64,000 bases of DNA from Selenomonadales bacterium (GTDB taxonomy: Bacteria > Bacillota > Negativicutes > Sporomusales > UBA7701), in assembly GCA_018434945.1 (NCBI GenBank), contig JAHDOI010000016.1, positions 79,333 to 143,332 of the forward strand. The letters run 5' to 3'. Made by a program: the position numbers and the translations under genes. Below are positions 40,238 through 50,156 of this stretch, one piece after another (within the stretch, counting starts at the first letter, position 1; each line of letters begins with the position of its first letter). The notes under the pieces were generated by a model, which was not told the DNA's origin, did no database searches, and saw nothing but the letters and a program-made list of their open reading frames with translations.

Positions 40238-41509
40238 TCAGCGTCCCTCCTGCCCGGCCGCCGGGTTTTTATAAGGAGTTGTCCGCCACATGAGACCGGA
40301 ACGGCGGAGGCTGGTCGTAACCGACACGTGGACGGCGGCGGCGGGATAGAGACTCTCGGCATCGGCCTGGACGAACTTGTCGTATGTGATGAAGTGGGCG
40401 CGGAGGAAGCGGCCGAAGCCGAAGACGTCGCTGCCGAGCTTCTGGGTGTGGCTGATGAAGTCGGCGATGTCGCGGGTGACGAGCGCGGAAACACGTTCTT
40501 CGAGCAGTTTGCGTTTTTCGCCCTTTTCGTAGTTGATGCCGCTCGGGTTTGAAATGAGCTCCGCTTCGAGGAATACGTCCACCCTGATGGACATCCGGCC
40601 GTCGACGAGGGTGGCGTCGATGTCCGGCTTGGCGCCGTTGCGCAGCATCAGGTGGATTATCTTGCCGGGCTGGAGCGGGTCGTCGACGAGAAAACGGTTG
40701 TTGCGGTATCTGTCGCGGAGGATGGCCAGGGTACGCACCTCGGTGGTGTCGAGGACGCCGACCAGCCGGTCGGCGGCGAAGACGGCGAGACCGGCGACCT
40801 CGGCAGGGTTGCCGGTGCCGGAGCGGGGGATGCCGCCGGCGATGTAAGGGTCGGTCCTCGTGCCTGGCGAACGCGTGCCGGACGGCTGGTCGCGGCCGGT
40901 GAGGGGGTTGACGGCCAGATAGGTGGCGCAGGCGGCGCGGCCGGGGTCCTTGAGCCCGAGATAGAGGGCGTGGACATCGGTGCGCGTTGAATAGTTATTC
41001 TCGGTGCTCGACAAAACCATGGATTCGTACCATTTAGACGGGAGATAGTCGACTATGGGGATGTTCTTGTGGATGAAGTTTTCGGCGGTACCGCCGACTA
41101 CGAAGACGAAGATGGTGTCGCGGTATTCGCGAAAGCGGGTGAAATGGGCGATGACGTCGCCTATGCCGGCGCGGGCGAGGTCTTCGCCGATGAGGATGGC
41201 TTTGAGGTGGGATGCGTCGGAGTAACGCGACATGGTGGAGGTGAGAAGGTTGCGGGCTTCCGCGACCGACGGCGCGACGATGACGGTCGTAACAGCGGGA
41301 CCGTCGACGGCGGCCGGCGTACCGCCCCCGGAGTAGCCGAGGGCACGGGGGATCTCAATCGTGTAGGTGAACTTGACTTTGCCGTCTTCGGCCCTGTCGA
41401 TGCCGAGGGCGGTGATGAAGGCGGTGTCCTCGGTCTCGCGGGCGCCGTGGCAGCCGGCGAGGAGGACGGCGAGGCAGATGACGACAAGGATGGCAGGCGT
41501 TCTAGCCAC
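40238..41509 (-). CDS. gerKC: Spore germination receptor lipoprotein subunit (GerAC/GerKC family)
   Basis: 423 residues. Lipoprotein signal with LLAGC near residue 20, then the typical domain order with GIDRAEDGKVKFTYTIEIPRA, a GTRSPGTRTDPY-containing insertion and a C-terminal domain with RISVRVDVFLEAEL-like strands. The lipid-anchored C subunit stabilises the germinant receptor in the inner spore membrane. GTG at 41509 is 7 nt after GGAGG and overlaps the gerKB end by 8 nt. Confidence 0.88.
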   Translation of the reverse strand: MARTPAILVVICLAVLLAGCHGARETEDTAFITALGIDRAEDGKVKFTYTIEIPRALGYSGGGTPAAVDGPAVTTVIVAPSVAEARNLLTSTMSRYSDASHLKAILIGEDLARAGIGDVIAHFTRFREYRDTIFVFVVGGTAENFIHKNIPIVDYLPSKWYESMVLSSTENNYSTRTDVHALYLGLKDPGRAACATYLAVNPLTGRDQPSGTRSPGTRTDPYIAGGIPRSGTGNPAEVAGLAVFAADRLVGVLDTTEVRTLAILRDRYRNNRFLVDDPLQPGKIIHLMLRNGAKPDIDATLVDGRMSIRVDVFLEAELISNPSGINYEKGEKRKLLEERVSALVTRDIADFISHTQKLGSDVFGFGRFLRAHFITYDKFVQADAESLYPAAAVHVSVTTSLRRSGLMWRTTPYKNPAAGQEGR

Positions 41510-42599
41510 GGGCGGTCCTCCCTCCCCCATTTTTCAGGTACAGGGCGGTGAGCAGGACGGCCGGGATGGCGGCGACGGCGAGCGTCTGGACCCGCCCCTC
41601 GACTATCAGGCTGATTTCGACGGCGGTGGTGAGGTCGGGGATGAGCAGGGCGGCGTGGATGGCGACGACGACGAGCGGGACGGCGAGGGGGCGGAGCGTC
41701 GGCAGGGCGAAAAGACGGGCGAGCAGAAAAGCGGCGAGGTAGAGGTTGACGGCGATCATCGTCATGCCGGCGAAGACCCAGAAGAGGATGAAGAAGCTTT
41801 CGACGCGCTGGATGAAGCGGTTCAGATAGATGAGGCGGGCCAGTTCGAAGAAGGGCAGGACTTTCTCCTGGCCGACGGCGACGCCGAATACACCGGTATA
41901 GACGAACAGCGAGGCCGAGCGGAGGGCGGTGGCCAGCCCGATGCCGGCGAGAGCGGCTTTCTTCATGGTGGATACGGTCTGGAAGGAGGGGGCGAGGATG
42001 GGGATGATAAATGTCCCCAGGAAGACGCCGATCGTTTCGAAGCCGATCCTGGCGACCGGCAGGCCGCTGCCCAGCCACGGCATGAGGTTGTAGATGTCGA
42101 AGCGGTCGTATAGAGCGACGAGGCCGGTAAACCACAGGAATATACCTAAAGGGAAGACAAGGCGGGCGGCGCGGGCGAGCGGCTCGATACCGGCGAAGAC
42201 GGCGGCTGCTGCGCCCAGGCCGAACCAGCCGAGGGCGAGGGTGATATCGACGGCCGGCAGGGATGTGAGGAGGGTGTTCTCGGCGAACTGGCGGAGCTGG
42301 AGGATGGCGGTGGTGAAGAAGCAGCCGGCCAGATAAACGGCGACCAGCCGGGCGGCGAAGGTGCCGAGGAGGGCCTCGACGACAGCGAAGAGATCGCCGG
42401 GAACGCGGGCCATGACGTGAAAGATGGCGAACAGCGCGGCCACCAGACTGGAGCCGGTGATGAGGGGCGTCAGCCAGGCGCCGGTGGCGGCGCGTTCGAG
42501 GACGATCGACCAGATGGACAGGAATACGGGGGTGATGCCGATGGCCAAGGCGAGCGCCGTCCCCTCGGCGATGCCCATAGCGCCGGGTTTATAGCTCAT
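41502..42599 (-). CDS. gerKB: Spore germination receptor permease subunit (GerAB/GerKB family)
   Basis: 365 residues with ten membrane segments, amino-acid-permease-like. It begins with GIAEGTALALAIGITPVFLS and contains a charged FDIYNLMPWLGSG loop typical of GerB proteins, the germinant-binding subunit. ATG at 42599 overlaps the gerKA stop (42589) by 11 nt, implying translational coupling. A purine-rich GGGGGAGGGGGG stretch serves as ribosome site. Confidence 0.88.
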   Translation of the reverse strand: MSYKPGAMGIAEGTALALAIGITPVFLSIWSIVLERAATGAWLTPLITGSSLVAALFAIFHVMARVPGDLFAVVEALLGTFAARLVAVYLAGCFFTTAILQLRQFAENTLLTSLPAVDITLALGWFGLGAAAAVFAGIEPLARAARLVFPLGIFLWFTGLVALYDRFDIYNLMPWLGSGLPVARIGFETIGVFLGTFIIPILAPSFQTVSTMKKAALAGIGLATALRSASLFVYTGVFGVAVGQEKVLPFFELARLIYLNRFIQRVESFFILFWVFAGMTMIAVNLYLAAFLLARLFALPTLRPLAVPLVVVAIHAALLIPDLTTAVEISLIVEGRVQTLAVAAIPAVLLTALYLKNGGGRTARG

Positions 42600-44457
42600 C
42601 GCCGGCCCCCCCTCCCCCATCTTCGGGGTCGGTCTGCGACCACTTGCGGCTGACGGTCGGCTGGCGGCGACGGTCCAGGGGGCTCAGGGCGTCGGGGCGA
42701 AATTCCTGTCCGTAGACCGGAGCGCGGACTATTGTGTCGCCGCCGGGTTTGACCATCGGAGCGAGCTGGGCCATGATGGACACGCCGAAGGATTTCAGCG
42801 AGCAGACGACGAGCGCGCCCAAAAATATGAGGCCGGCGACGCCGACGAGGCCGAGCAGGGCGGCGGCGACGAGGAAAGCGAATCGCGACTGGCGGATGAC
42901 CATGCCGACGCGGTAATCGGGGATGGAGAAGGAAGCGAGGGCGGTGACGGCGACGATGACGACGGTGACGGGGCTGATGAGGTTGGCGGTGACGACGGCC
43001 TGGCCGAGGATGATGCCGCCGACGATGCCGGTGGCTTCGCCGAGAACGCCGGGGACGCGGGAAGAGGCCTCGCGGACGAACTCCAGCGAGAGTTCCATGA
43101 CGAGCACCTCGAGGAAGGCAGGGAATGGGATGCGTTCGCGGGCGCCGGCGATGGCGAGCAGGAGGTCGGTGGGCAGCGCCTCGGGGTGGTAGTAGACGAT
43201 GGCGATATATAGGGACGGCAGGAGGGCGGCGAGGAGGGCGGCGACGAGGCGGAGGAGACGCATGAATGTGCCGACCGGCGGTTTGAGGGCGAAGTCCTCG
43301 GGGGAGTGGAGGAGGGTGAATAAGGTGGAGGGCACTATGAGGGCGAAGGGGTCGCCGTCGAGGAGGAGGGCGACGCGGCCTTCGGCGAGGTGGGCGGTGA
43401 CCCGGTCGGGCTTTTCGGTGGAGAGGATCTGCGGCACAGGGATGCCGGGGTGATCCTCGATGAACTGTTCGAGCGTACCAGGGGAAATATAGTCGCTGCT
43501 GATGGCGGCGAGGCGGCGCTTGACCTCGGCGACGAGCGCGGGGTTGGCGACGGAGGCGAGGTACATGACGGCGCAGTCGGCATGGCCGCGGGCGCCGAGG
43601 GGGACGATGTCGGCGACGAGGTCGGCGGCGCGAAAGGAGCGTTTGACGAGCGAGATATTGATGCGCAGCGTGTCGGTGAAGGCGGACTGGTTGCCGCGGA
43701 TGGTCTGCTCGATGGCGGGGCGGCTGATGGCGCGGTGCTCGTAGCCTTCGGTCTCGATGAGCAGGGCACCGGCGGCGCCGTCGACGAACAGGACGGTGTC
43801 GCCGACGGTGACGGCGCGGACGACGGCGCGGAAGTCACGGGCTTCGGCGGTGTCGTTGACCGGCAGGTGACGGGAGACGAGAGCGGCGAAAATGCCGTCG
43901 CCGCCGGCGGCTATTTTTTTTGCGCCGAGAAGGGGCAGGAGGATGGAGGAGTTGATGTCTTTCTTGTCGGCAAGCTCCTTGCTGAAGACGAGGGCGGCGT
44001 CGAGCGGAGGGTTCGCCGGGATGACGAACCGCCGGACGACGATTCTGTCGTTGGCGGGGAACCGGAAGAGCTTCGCTACGGTGCGGAGGTTCTCCTCAAG
44101 GCTGGCGCTGATGTTGGCGTCTTCCCGCCTGGTGGCGCCGGCGTAGGCGAGGAGGAGCGGCGAGAGTTCGGCCTGCCGTTTCTCCAGGGCTTCGGCCTGC
44201 GCCTGAAGGGCCTTGATGGCGTCGGGACCGGGTTTTGCCGCAAGCGCCGTTCTGGCTTCGTTCATAAAGCGCTGCAGACGGCGGGCGTGGCGGAGCAGGG
44301 CGCCGAGTTCGCCGGCCCGGCGGATGAGGACGGGCGGCGGGGCGGTCCCCCCCACCTCCTGCCCTTCTTCGAGGACGAAGGGCGGCGGAGAGGACGGAGG
44401 GCGGTATATGAGCAGTTTTTTCAGCGCCGCCAGGGCGGCGGTAAGCGGATTCGACAT
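42589..44457 (-). CDS. gerKA: Spore germination receptor GerA-family subunit
   Basis: 622 residues. The soluble N-terminal part of about 380 residues is longer than in many GerA proteins because of an extra about 100-residue helical front (RHARRLQRFMNEARTALAAK). Core motifs include VRRFVIPANPPLDAALVFSK, EGRVALLLDGDPFALIVPSTLF and five membrane helices with FPAFLEVLVMELSLEFVREA. It forms the receptor with GerKB and GerKC in dormant spores. ATG at 44457 has only a GGTGG ribosome site. The upstream region has a perfect ATTCCCCG/CGGGGAAT hairpin at about 44493-44513. Confidence 0.9.
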   Translation of the reverse strand: MSNPLTAALAALKKLLIYRPPSSPPPFVLEEGQEVGGTAPPPVLIRRAGELGALLRHARRLQRFMNEARTALAAKPGPDAIKALQAQAEALEKRQAELSPLLLAYAGATRREDANISASLEENLRTVAKLFRFPANDRIVVRRFVIPANPPLDAALVFSKELADKKDINSSILLPLLGAKKIAAGGDGIFAALVSRHLPVNDTAEARDFRAVVRAVTVGDTVLFVDGAAGALLIETEGYEHRAISRPAIEQTIRGNQSAFTDTLRINISLVKRSFRAADLVADIVPLGARGHADCAVMYLASVANPALVAEVKRRLAAISSDYISPGTLEQFIEDHPGIPVPQILSTEKPDRVTAHLAEGRVALLLDGDPFALIVPSTLFTLLHSPEDFALKPPVGTFMRLLRLVAALLAALLPSLYIAIVYYHPEALPTDLLLAIAGARERIPFPAFLEVLVMELSLEFVREASSRVPGVLGEATGIVGGIILGQAVVTANLISPVTVVIVAVTALASFSIPDYRVGMVIRQSRFAFLVAAALLGLVGVAGLIFLGALVVCSLKSFGVSIMAQLAPMVKPGGDTIVRAPVYGQEFRPDALSPLDRRRQPTVSRKWSQTDPEDGGGGAGDEL

Positions 44458-44543
44458 TCGTTACCACCGAAGGTGAATATTTCCTGTCGAAATTATTCCC
44501 CGGCGGCGGGGAATATATTTACTGCGTCCCGATTCCGGCGGGC

Positions 44544-44572
44544 GCATAAAAACTTCACCGCGTCCCATGCTA
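44544..44572 (+). promoter_or_regulatory. Candidate sigma-G promoter
   Basis: GCATA (44544-44548), 17-bp spacer, CATGCTA (44566-44572). These fit the forespore sigma-G pattern GYATR and CATNNTA, in front of a gene that is divergent from gerKA. Confidence 0.5.
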
Positions 44573-44592
44573 GTGTCAACGGAGGGATCAAT

Positions 44593-44967
44593 ATGGCGGA
44601 AAACAGCGGAAAGCAGGGCGCCCAGGCACAGCAGGGAAAAGGCGGACAGGTGAAAGGCCAGCAGGGCGACGGCCCGCAGGCCGGCGACCGCCAGGGGGCC
44701 GGGGTGCCGCTCAGCGCCGGCGAGCAGCAGAGGGCGCAGCAGCTGGAGGAGCAGATACGGGCCATCGAGCAAAAACTTGAGGGGATGTCGAACAGCGAGC
44801 TGCAAGATATCGCCACGAAGCTGGAGGCGGTGGAGCGGGCGGCGCTGCTGGAGAAGATCGACAACGAGCTGCACACGCTCAAGGAGACGATCGTCAAGCC
44901 GGGCGACGCGGCGTCGACGGCCTCGGCCGGGGCGGCGGCGGCGGCGGCGGTGGTGGTGAACGAGTGA
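44593..44967 (+). CDS. Small hydrophilic protein, possibly spore-specific
   Basis: 124 residues, not recognised. The first 45 residues are Gln/Gly/Lys-rich and disordered (GAQAQQGKGGQVKGQQGDGPQ, shown in part). A coiled-coil-like helical region follows (EQQRAQQLEEQIRAIEQKL to NELHTLKETI), and the end is Ala/Val-rich. There is no signal or membrane helix. ATG at 44593 is 6 nt after GGAGGG. The candidate sigma-G promoter and the position opposite gerKA suggest forespore expression; composition would suit a small spore protein. Confidence 0.65.
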   Translation: MAENSGKQGAQAQQGKGGQVKGQQGDGPQAGDRQGAGVPLSAGEQQRAQQLEEQIRAIEQKLEGMSNSELQDIATKLEAVERAALLEKIDNELHTLKETIVKPGDAASTASAGAAAAAAVVVNE

Positions 44968-44970
44968 ACG

Positions 44971-45003
44971 CAAAAAAGCAACGGCGAAATGCCGTTGCTT
45001 TTG
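44971..45003. terminator. Bidirectional terminator
   Basis: AAAAGCAACGGC-GAAAT-GCCGTTGCTTTT, with A- and T-runs on the two strands. It serves the 44593 gene and the convergent mmgE-like gene. Confidence 0.9.
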
Positions 45004-45019
45004 TCTGCGCGCATCTGCT

Positions 45020-46375
45020 TCAACAATGGAAAACGCCTGCGACGTTCGCAATGCCTTCCAAGCCGGACGCGGCTGTGCGCAGCGCGTCCACCGTTTCCGG
45101 CGCGCAGACGACACCGGCGAGGGCACGGAATTTTTCCTCCGTCTCAGCATAGGCGACCGGGTTCTGCGGGTCGCCCTTGGGGTAGCCGACGTATTGCTGG
45201 AAGCGTTCGCCGTCGGCCATGGTAACGATGACGAGGGTCGACCATTTTTCGGGATTGCGCTTGTACTGTTCGTCGAGCTCGGGGTCGACTTCGACGGCGA
45301 CAGAGCCCATCAGGCGCCTTAGTTCGCCGTCGCCGGCCCTGTCGGCGGCGAATTCCTCGACGCCGACGCGGCCGAAGCGCAAGGCGGCGGCGACGCAGTA
45401 CTGGAGGCTGAATTTGCTGCCGTAGGCGTTCTGGGGGGCGGGATTGTCGACGAGGTTAGCGGCGACGGAATTTGTGCGGACGACGATCGAGCGGAGGCGG
45501 CCGGCGTCGAAGCCGGGGGCGCGGAGCAGGAGCTGGGCGGCGTTGATGGCCGGGTGGCAATGTTTGCAGGCCGCGTAGGGCTTGAAGGAGTTTTCGTTTA
45601 TCTTGTAAGTGCCGCCGCCTAATCCGGCGGTGAGTTTTTCGGGCCGGGGCGACGGGGAGACGGCGCGACAGAAGCCTTTTTCCCCTTCGAGGATGGCGGT
45701 GGCGCCGGTGAAGCCCTCGCGGGCGAGGACGGCCGCGAGGATGCCGTTCAAGGCCGCCTTGCCGGCGTGGAGGGTTTTGCTCATCGCGCCTTCGCGGAGG
45801 AATTCCCACAGGCCGGCGGCCTGGCTCCCGGCCGAGCCGAAGCAGTGGGCGGTCCGCCCGGCGTCCAGGCCGAGAAGGCTGGCGGCGGCGGCGGCGGCCC
45901 CGAATGTGCCGGCGGTGCCGGTGGTGTGCCAGTAGAAGTAGGATTCGGGGTTGACCGCCTCCCCCACCCTGGCGCCGACTTCGTAGCCGGCGACGACGGC
46001 GGTGATTAAATCGGGGCCGGAGGCGCCGGTCTGTTCGGCGACCGCCAGGGCGGCGGGGACGACAACGGTGCCGAGATGGATGATGGAGGCGTTGTGGAGG
46101 TCATCCATGTCGAGAGCGTGGGAGCTGGCGCCGTTGGCCAACGCGGCCTGGAGGGCGGTGGTGCGGAAGGGGGCGGCGCCGAAGACGGTGGCCTCCTCCC
46201 TGCCGCCCTGGGCGGCGACGAGCCGCCTGATTATCTGTCCAGGCGGCTCAGCCGAGCCGCGGATGCAGCAGGCGAGCCAGTCGAGGATGCATTGCCGGGC
46301 CATGAGGCGGGTGGCGGGCGCGAGGTGCTCGTACTTGAGGCCGGCTGTGAAGGCGGCCAGTGCCCTGGTGGGCAT
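45020..46375 (-). CDS. MmgE/PrpD-family dehydratase or isomerase
   Basis: 451 residues. Family features: CILDWLACCIRGSAEP near the N-terminus, GASSHALDMDDLHNASIIHLGTVVVPAALA, the GTFGAAAAAASLLGLD segment and KPYAACKHCHPAINAA. The family includes 2-methylcitrate dehydratase, cis-aconitate decarboxylase and iminodisuccinate epimerase, so the reaction is a water or proton elimination on a di- or tricarboxylate. ATG at 46375 is 8 nt after AGGAG. It is the last gene of the sigma-54 operon, 11 bp after the B12 subunit gene. The true substrate is not evident. Confidence 0.87.
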   Translation of the reverse strand: MPTRALAAFTAGLKYEHLAPATRLMARQCILDWLACCIRGSAEPPGQIIRRLVAAQGGREEATVFGAAPFRTTALQAALANGASSHALDMDDLHNASIIHLGTVVVPAALAVAEQTGASGPDLITAVVAGYEVGARVGEAVNPESYFYWHTTGTAGTFGAAAAAASLLGLDAGRTAHCFGSAGSQAAGLWEFLREGAMSKTLHAGKAALNGILAAVLAREGFTGATAILEGEKGFCRAVSPSPRPEKLTAGLGGGTYKINENSFKPYAACKHCHPAINAAQLLLRAPGFDAGRLRSIVVRTNSVAANLVDNPAPQNAYGSKFSLQYCVAAALRFGRVGVEEFAADRAGDGELRRLMGSVAVEVDPELDEQYKRNPEKWSTLVIVTMADGERFQQYVGYPKGDPQNPVAYAETEEKFRALAGVVCAPETVDALRTAASGLEGIANVAGVFHC

Positions 46376-46386
46376 GTCTGTCACTC

Positions 46387-46776
46387 CTATCGGGCGTTAT
46401 TCCTGATGAATTCGGCGACAGCGGCCGTGCTGGCGCCCGGGGTGAATATCTCGGCTACGCCGACCGCTTTGAGGGCGGGGATGTCGGCTTCGGGGATGAC
46501 CCCGCCGCCAATGACGAGGATGCCGCCGAGACCCTTTTTCCTGAGCAGCTCGACCACCCTGGGGAAGAGGTAGGTGTGGGCGCCGGACAACAGGCTGAGG
46601 GCTACGACGTCGACGTCTTCCTGGAGGGCGGTTTCGACGATCTGCTCGGGGGTCTGCCTGAGGCCGGTATAGATGACTTCCATGCCGGCGTCGCGCAGGG
46701 CGCGGCTGATGACCTTGGCGCCGCGGTCATGGCCGTCGAGGCCGGGCTTGGCGACAAGCACGCGGATATTTTTCAC
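46387..46776 (-). CDS. B12-binding subunit of acyl-CoA mutase
   Basis: 129 residues, a stand-alone cobalamin domain. [10 protein letters not shown] supplies the lower-ligand His (DxHxxG), followed by SLLSGAH and [10 protein letters not shown]. Split mutases with a separate small subunit are common in Firmicutes and archaea. It starts at GTG 46776, directly after GGGAGGGAGAGG. It pairs with the large subunit encoded 17 bp upstream. Confidence 0.93.
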   Translation of the reverse strand: MKNIRVLVAKPGLDGHDRGAKVISRALRDAGMEVIYTGLRQTPEQIVETALQEDVDVVALSLLSGAHTYLFPRVVELLRKKGLGGILVIGGGVIPEADIPALKAVGVAEIFTPGASTAAVAEFIRNNAR

Positions 46777-46793
46777 GCCTCTCCCTCCCTTCT

Positions 46794-48449
46794 TTATATG
46801 TCGGCTTCGGCCTTGTACTCGCCGAAGACTTCGCGCAGGACGCCGCATATTTCGCCGAGGGTGGCGTAGGTTTTGACGGTGTCGATCAGGCGGGGCATGA
46901 GGTTGGCGCCGCCGGCCGCCTCACGGCGCAGCGCGTCGAGGGCGGCGGCGACCCTGGCGTTGTCGCGCCTGCTCCGAAGGGCGGCGATGCGCTCGCTCTG
47001 GCGTTCGCCGACGGCGGGGTCGACCTGGAGGAAGTCGGCGGCCTGGGGCTCGGAAACGACGAAGCGGTTTACGCCGACGACGGTGCGGACGCCGGTTTCG
47101 ATGTCGCGCTGGTAGCGGTAGGCGCTGTCGGCCATCTCCCGCTGGATGTAGCCTTTTTCGATGGCCGCCGGAGCGCCGCCGATGGCGTCGATTTTGGCGA
47201 TGTATTCGCCCGCCTGGCGCTCGATGCTGTCGGTGAGGCTTTCGACGTAGTAGGAGCCGGCGAGGGGGTCGACGGTGTCGGCGGCGCCGCTCTCGTGGGC
47301 GAGGAGCTGCTGGGTGCGCAGGGCCATGCGGGCCGAGGCCTCGGTGGGCAGGCCGATTGCTTCGTCGCGGGCGCAGGTGGCGAGCGACTGGGTGCCGCCG
47401 AGGACGGCGGCAAGGGCCTGCCAGGTGATGCGGACGGTGTTGTTGTCGGGCTGCTGGGCGGTGAGGACGCTGCCGGCGGTGTGGACGTGGAAACGGAGCA
47501 TCTGCGATTTGGGGTCGTGGGCGCCGAAACGCTCTTTCATGATGCGGGCCCACAGGCGGCGGGCGGCGCGGAATTTGGCTACTTCCTCGAAGAGGTCGAG
47601 ATGGGCGGTGAATATCCAGGAGATGCTGGGGGCGAAGTCGTCGATCTTAAGCCCGGCGGCGCGAGCGGCTTCGATGTAGGCGATGGCGTTGGCGAAGGCG
47701 AAGGCGACCTCCTGCACGGCGGTGGAGCCGGCTTCGCGGATGTGGTAGGCGCCGACGCTGATGACGTTCCATTTGGGGATGTGCTCGGAGCAGTAGGCGA
47801 AGGTGTCGGTGATGAGCCGCATCGAGGGTTTGGGCGGGAAGATGTATGTGCCGCGGGCGATGTACTCTTTGAGGATGTCGTTTTGGATGGTGCCGCTGAG
47901 CGAGGCGGGGGCGACGCCCTGTTTTTCGCCGACGGCGATGTACATGGCGAGCAGGACGGCGGCGGGGGCGTTGATGGTCATGGAGGTGCTGACTCTGTCG
48001 ACGGGGATGCCGGCGAAGAGGGCTTCCATGTCGGCGAGCGAGTCGATGGCGACGCCGACTTTGCCGACCTCGCCCCGGGCGAGCGGGTGGTCGGAGTCGT
48101 AGCCGATCTGGGTGGGCAGGTCGAAGGCGACGGAGAGGCCGGTCTGGCCCTGGCCGAGGAGGTATTTGTAGCGGCGGTTCGATTCCTCGGCTGAGGCGAA
48201 GCCGGCGTACTGACGCATGGTCCACAGGCGGGCGCGGTACATGGTGGGCTGGATGCCGCGGGTGAACGGGTATTCGCCCGGCAGGCCGATGTCGGCGGCG
48301 TAGTCGATGCCGGCGGTGTCGAGCGGCGTGTAGAGGCGGCTGGCGGCGACGGAGCCCCGCTCGGGGAATTTCGCCAGACCTTGTTCGACTTTCGCCTGCC
48401 AGGCTGCCAGAGATTGTCCGAGTTTTGCCAGTTCCGTTTCGTTAGCCAT
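46794..48449 (-). CDS. Acyl-CoA mutase large subunit (methylmalonyl-CoA mutase family)
   Basis: 551 residues forming the TIM-barrel substrate domain. Conserved blocks are [62 protein letters not shown] and [11 protein letters not shown]. In classical methylmalonyl-CoA mutase the first block reads RGPYATMY and its Tyr contacts the substrate; here Gln takes that place, as in other split-type enzymes. The acyl group is therefore not certain: methylmalonyl, isobutyryl, 2-hydroxyisobutyryl or ethylmalonyl CoA are options. ATG at 48449 overlaps the CoA-transferase end by 8 nt. Confidence 0.9.
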   Translation of the reverse strand: MANETELAKLGQSLAAWQAKVEQGLAKFPERGSVAASRLYTPLDTAGIDYAADIGLPGEYPFTRGIQPTMYRARLWTMRQYAGFASAEESNRRYKYLLGQGQTGLSVAFDLPTQIGYDSDHPLARGEVGKVGVAIDSLADMEALFAGIPVDRVSTSMTINAPAAVLLAMYIAVGEKQGVAPASLSGTIQNDILKEYIARGTYIFPPKPSMRLITDTFAYCSEHIPKWNVISVGAYHIREAGSTAVQEVAFAFANAIAYIEAARAAGLKIDDFAPSISWIFTAHLDLFEEVAKFRAARRLWARIMKERFGAHDPKSQMLRFHVHTAGSVLTAQQPDNNTVRITWQALAAVLGGTQSLATCARDEAIGLPTEASARMALRTQQLLAHESGAADTVDPLAGSYYVESLTDSIERQAGEYIAKIDAIGGAPAAIEKGYIQREMADSAYRYQRDIETGVRTVVGVNRFVVSEPQAADFLQVDPAVGERQSERIAALRSRRDNARVAAALDALRREAAGGANLMPRLIDTVKTYATLGEICGVLREVFGEYKAEADI

Positions 48450-49968
48450 TTATTGGCCCCCTTTGCTGGTTGTTCATCGTGCCGGTCCGCTTGTAGCGGT
48501 CGTGGAATTCGAACGCCCGCCCGAGGTCGTGCGGGGTATGGCCGCCGCCCTTCTCGGCCGCCTGGACGTATTCGAGGAGCGGTCCGCGGAAGTCGGGGTG
48601 GGCGCAGTTGGCGATGATGGCGCGGGCCCGTTCGCGCGGGCAGAGGCCGCGGACGTCGGCGACCCCCTGCTCGGTGACGAAGACCATGGCGTCGTGCTCG
48701 GTGTGGTCGCAGTGGCTGACCATGGGGACGATGCGCGAGATGGCGCCGTCTTTGGCGACCGACTCGGCGGTGAAGATGGTGAGGTAGCCGTTGCGCATGT
48801 AGTCGCCGCTGCCGCCGATGCCGTTCATCATGTGGGTGCCCATGACGTGGGTGGAATTGGCATGGCCGTAGACGTCGAATTCGAGCGGGGTGTTGAGGGC
48901 GATGACGCCAAGCCGCCTGATGACTTCGGGGTGGTTGCTGATGTCGAGCGGCCTGAGGACGATGGCGCGGCGGTAGAGCGCGGGGTCGCGCCGGAAGCGC
49001 TCAAGGACGCTGGGCGACGGGGTGAAGGCGCAGCCGGAGGCGGCCGTTATCTTGCCGGCTTCGATGAGGTCGAAGACGGCGTCCTGAAGGATCTCGGAGT
49101 ACATGTGGAGGTTTTCGAACCGCGATTCGCCCAGCCCGGCGAGGACGGCGTTGGCGATGCTGCCGACCCCCGACTGGAGGGGCAGCATCTCGGGCGGGAT
49201 GCGTCCGTGGCGCTGCTCGTGCTCAAGAAAGTCGATGAGGTTGGCGGCGATCTTTTCGCTGAGGGCGTCCGGCGGCTCGAGGTCGCGGACTTTGTCGGGG
49301 ATGGCGGATTCGACGATGCAGGCGATGCGGTCGAGGCCGCAGGCGACGTAGGGGCCGCCGATGCGGTCGAGGGTGCCGTAGATGGGTATCTCGCGGCGCC
49401 GGGGCGGCCGGGGGTGGATGAAGATGTCGTGCATGCCTTCGAGTTCGAGGGGCTGGGCGGTGTTGACCTCGACGATGACGGTGGCGGCATGTTTGACGAG
49501 CATCGGCGTGTTGCCGACCCCGGGGCCGAGGATGAGGTCGCCTGCGGCGGTGACGGCGACGGCTTCGACGATGGCGACGTCGACCGGGCCGAGGAAACCG
49601 TAGTCGATCTGCTGCGCGAGATGGCTGAGATGGACGTCGGTGTAGCTTATTTCGCCGTTGTTGATGGCGGCGCGCATGCTTTTGTTGGAGGCGGCGTAGT
49701 AGGGAGCCCGGCGGGCGACGGCGCCGGCAGACGCCAGTTCCTCTTCGATCTCCGGGCCGACCGAGGCCCCTGACCAAATGTTGACCCGGCATTTGCGGCC
49801 GGCCCTGACGGCGGCGGCCAGCGCCCTGGTGACCATCTTGGGGTACCCGGACGGGGTAAAGCCGCTGACGCCGACGGTCATGCCGTCGCCGATGAGGGCG
49901 GCGGCCTGGTCGGCGGACACGAGCTTGTCGAACAGCGCCGGATGGCGGAGACGTTCAGCTGTAAGCAT
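48442..49968 (-). CDS. Acetyl-CoA hydrolase/transferase family CoA-transferase (Cat1-like)
   Basis: 508 residues. Family features: [28 protein letters not shown] at the N-terminus, [29 protein letters not shown], and near the end [13 protein letters not shown] and [20 protein letters not shown]. It moves CoA between carboxylates, for example succinyl-CoA to acetate. As first gene of the unit it probably activates the acid that the mutase then rearranges. ATG at 49968 follows AGGGGG. A sigma-54 type promoter lies 37-54 bp upstream. Confidence 0.92.
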   Translation of the reverse strand: MLTAERLRHPALFDKLVSADQAAALIGDGMTVGVSGFTPSGYPKMVTRALAAAVRAGRKCRVNIWSGASVGPEIEEELASAGAVARRAPYYAASNKSMRAAINNGEISYTDVHLSHLAQQIDYGFLGPVDVAIVEAVAVTAAGDLILGPGVGNTPMLVKHAATVIVEVNTAQPLELEGMHDIFIHPRPPRRREIPIYGTLDRIGGPYVACGLDRIACIVESAIPDKVRDLEPPDALSEKIAANLIDFLEHEQRHGRIPPEMLPLQSGVGSIANAVLAGLGESRFENLHMYSEILQDAVFDLIEAGKITAASGCAFTPSPSVLERFRRDPALYRRAIVLRPLDISNHPEVIRRLGVIALNTPLEFDVYGHANSTHVMGTHMMNGIGGSGDYMRNGYLTIFTAESVAKDGAISRIVPMVSHCDHTEHDAMVFVTEQGVADVRGLCPRERARAIIANCAHPDFRGPLLEYVQAAEKGGGHTPHDLGRAFEFHDRYKRTGTMNNQQRGPING

Positions 49969-50004
49969 GGTGATACCCCCTCTCGTCTGTTCGCCTCCGT
50001 CTGA

Positions 50005-50022
50005 TTGCATAATGCGTGCCAA
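50005..50022 (-). promoter_or_regulatory. Sigma-54 promoter of the CoA-transferase/mutase operon
   Basis: TTGGCACGCATTATGCAA on the minus strand matches TGGCAC-N5-TTGC, with A for T in the first base of the -12 block. The -24 block overlaps a perfect GCGTGCC-AA-GGCACGC palindrome (50014-50029). Confidence 0.82.
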
Positions 50023-50087
50023 GGCACGCGCGACAGTGTGCCCCGCCTCAAGAACGGCGCGGCCGGGGAGAAAAACGCGCCGCCGGC

Positions 50088-50105
50088 GTTCATTTTTGAA
50101 CACCG
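50088..50105 (-). promoter_or_regulatory. Candidate upstream activating site 1
   Basis: GTTCATTTTTGAACACCG (plus-strand reading). It repeats at 50157 with one base inserted. It lies about 65-85 bp upstream of the -24 block, a normal place for an enhancer-binding protein site. Confidence 0.6.
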
Positions 50106-50156
50106 ACGGCGCATTGTGCCCTTAAAGGCGTTAATCCTTTGTGCAAGTCATTCCCT

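Noticed and set aside
44493..44513. ATTCCCCG/CGGGGAAT hairpin as a gerKA terminator
   Set aside because: It lies upstream of both divergent genes and has no T-run; it may be an operator, but there is no further evidence.
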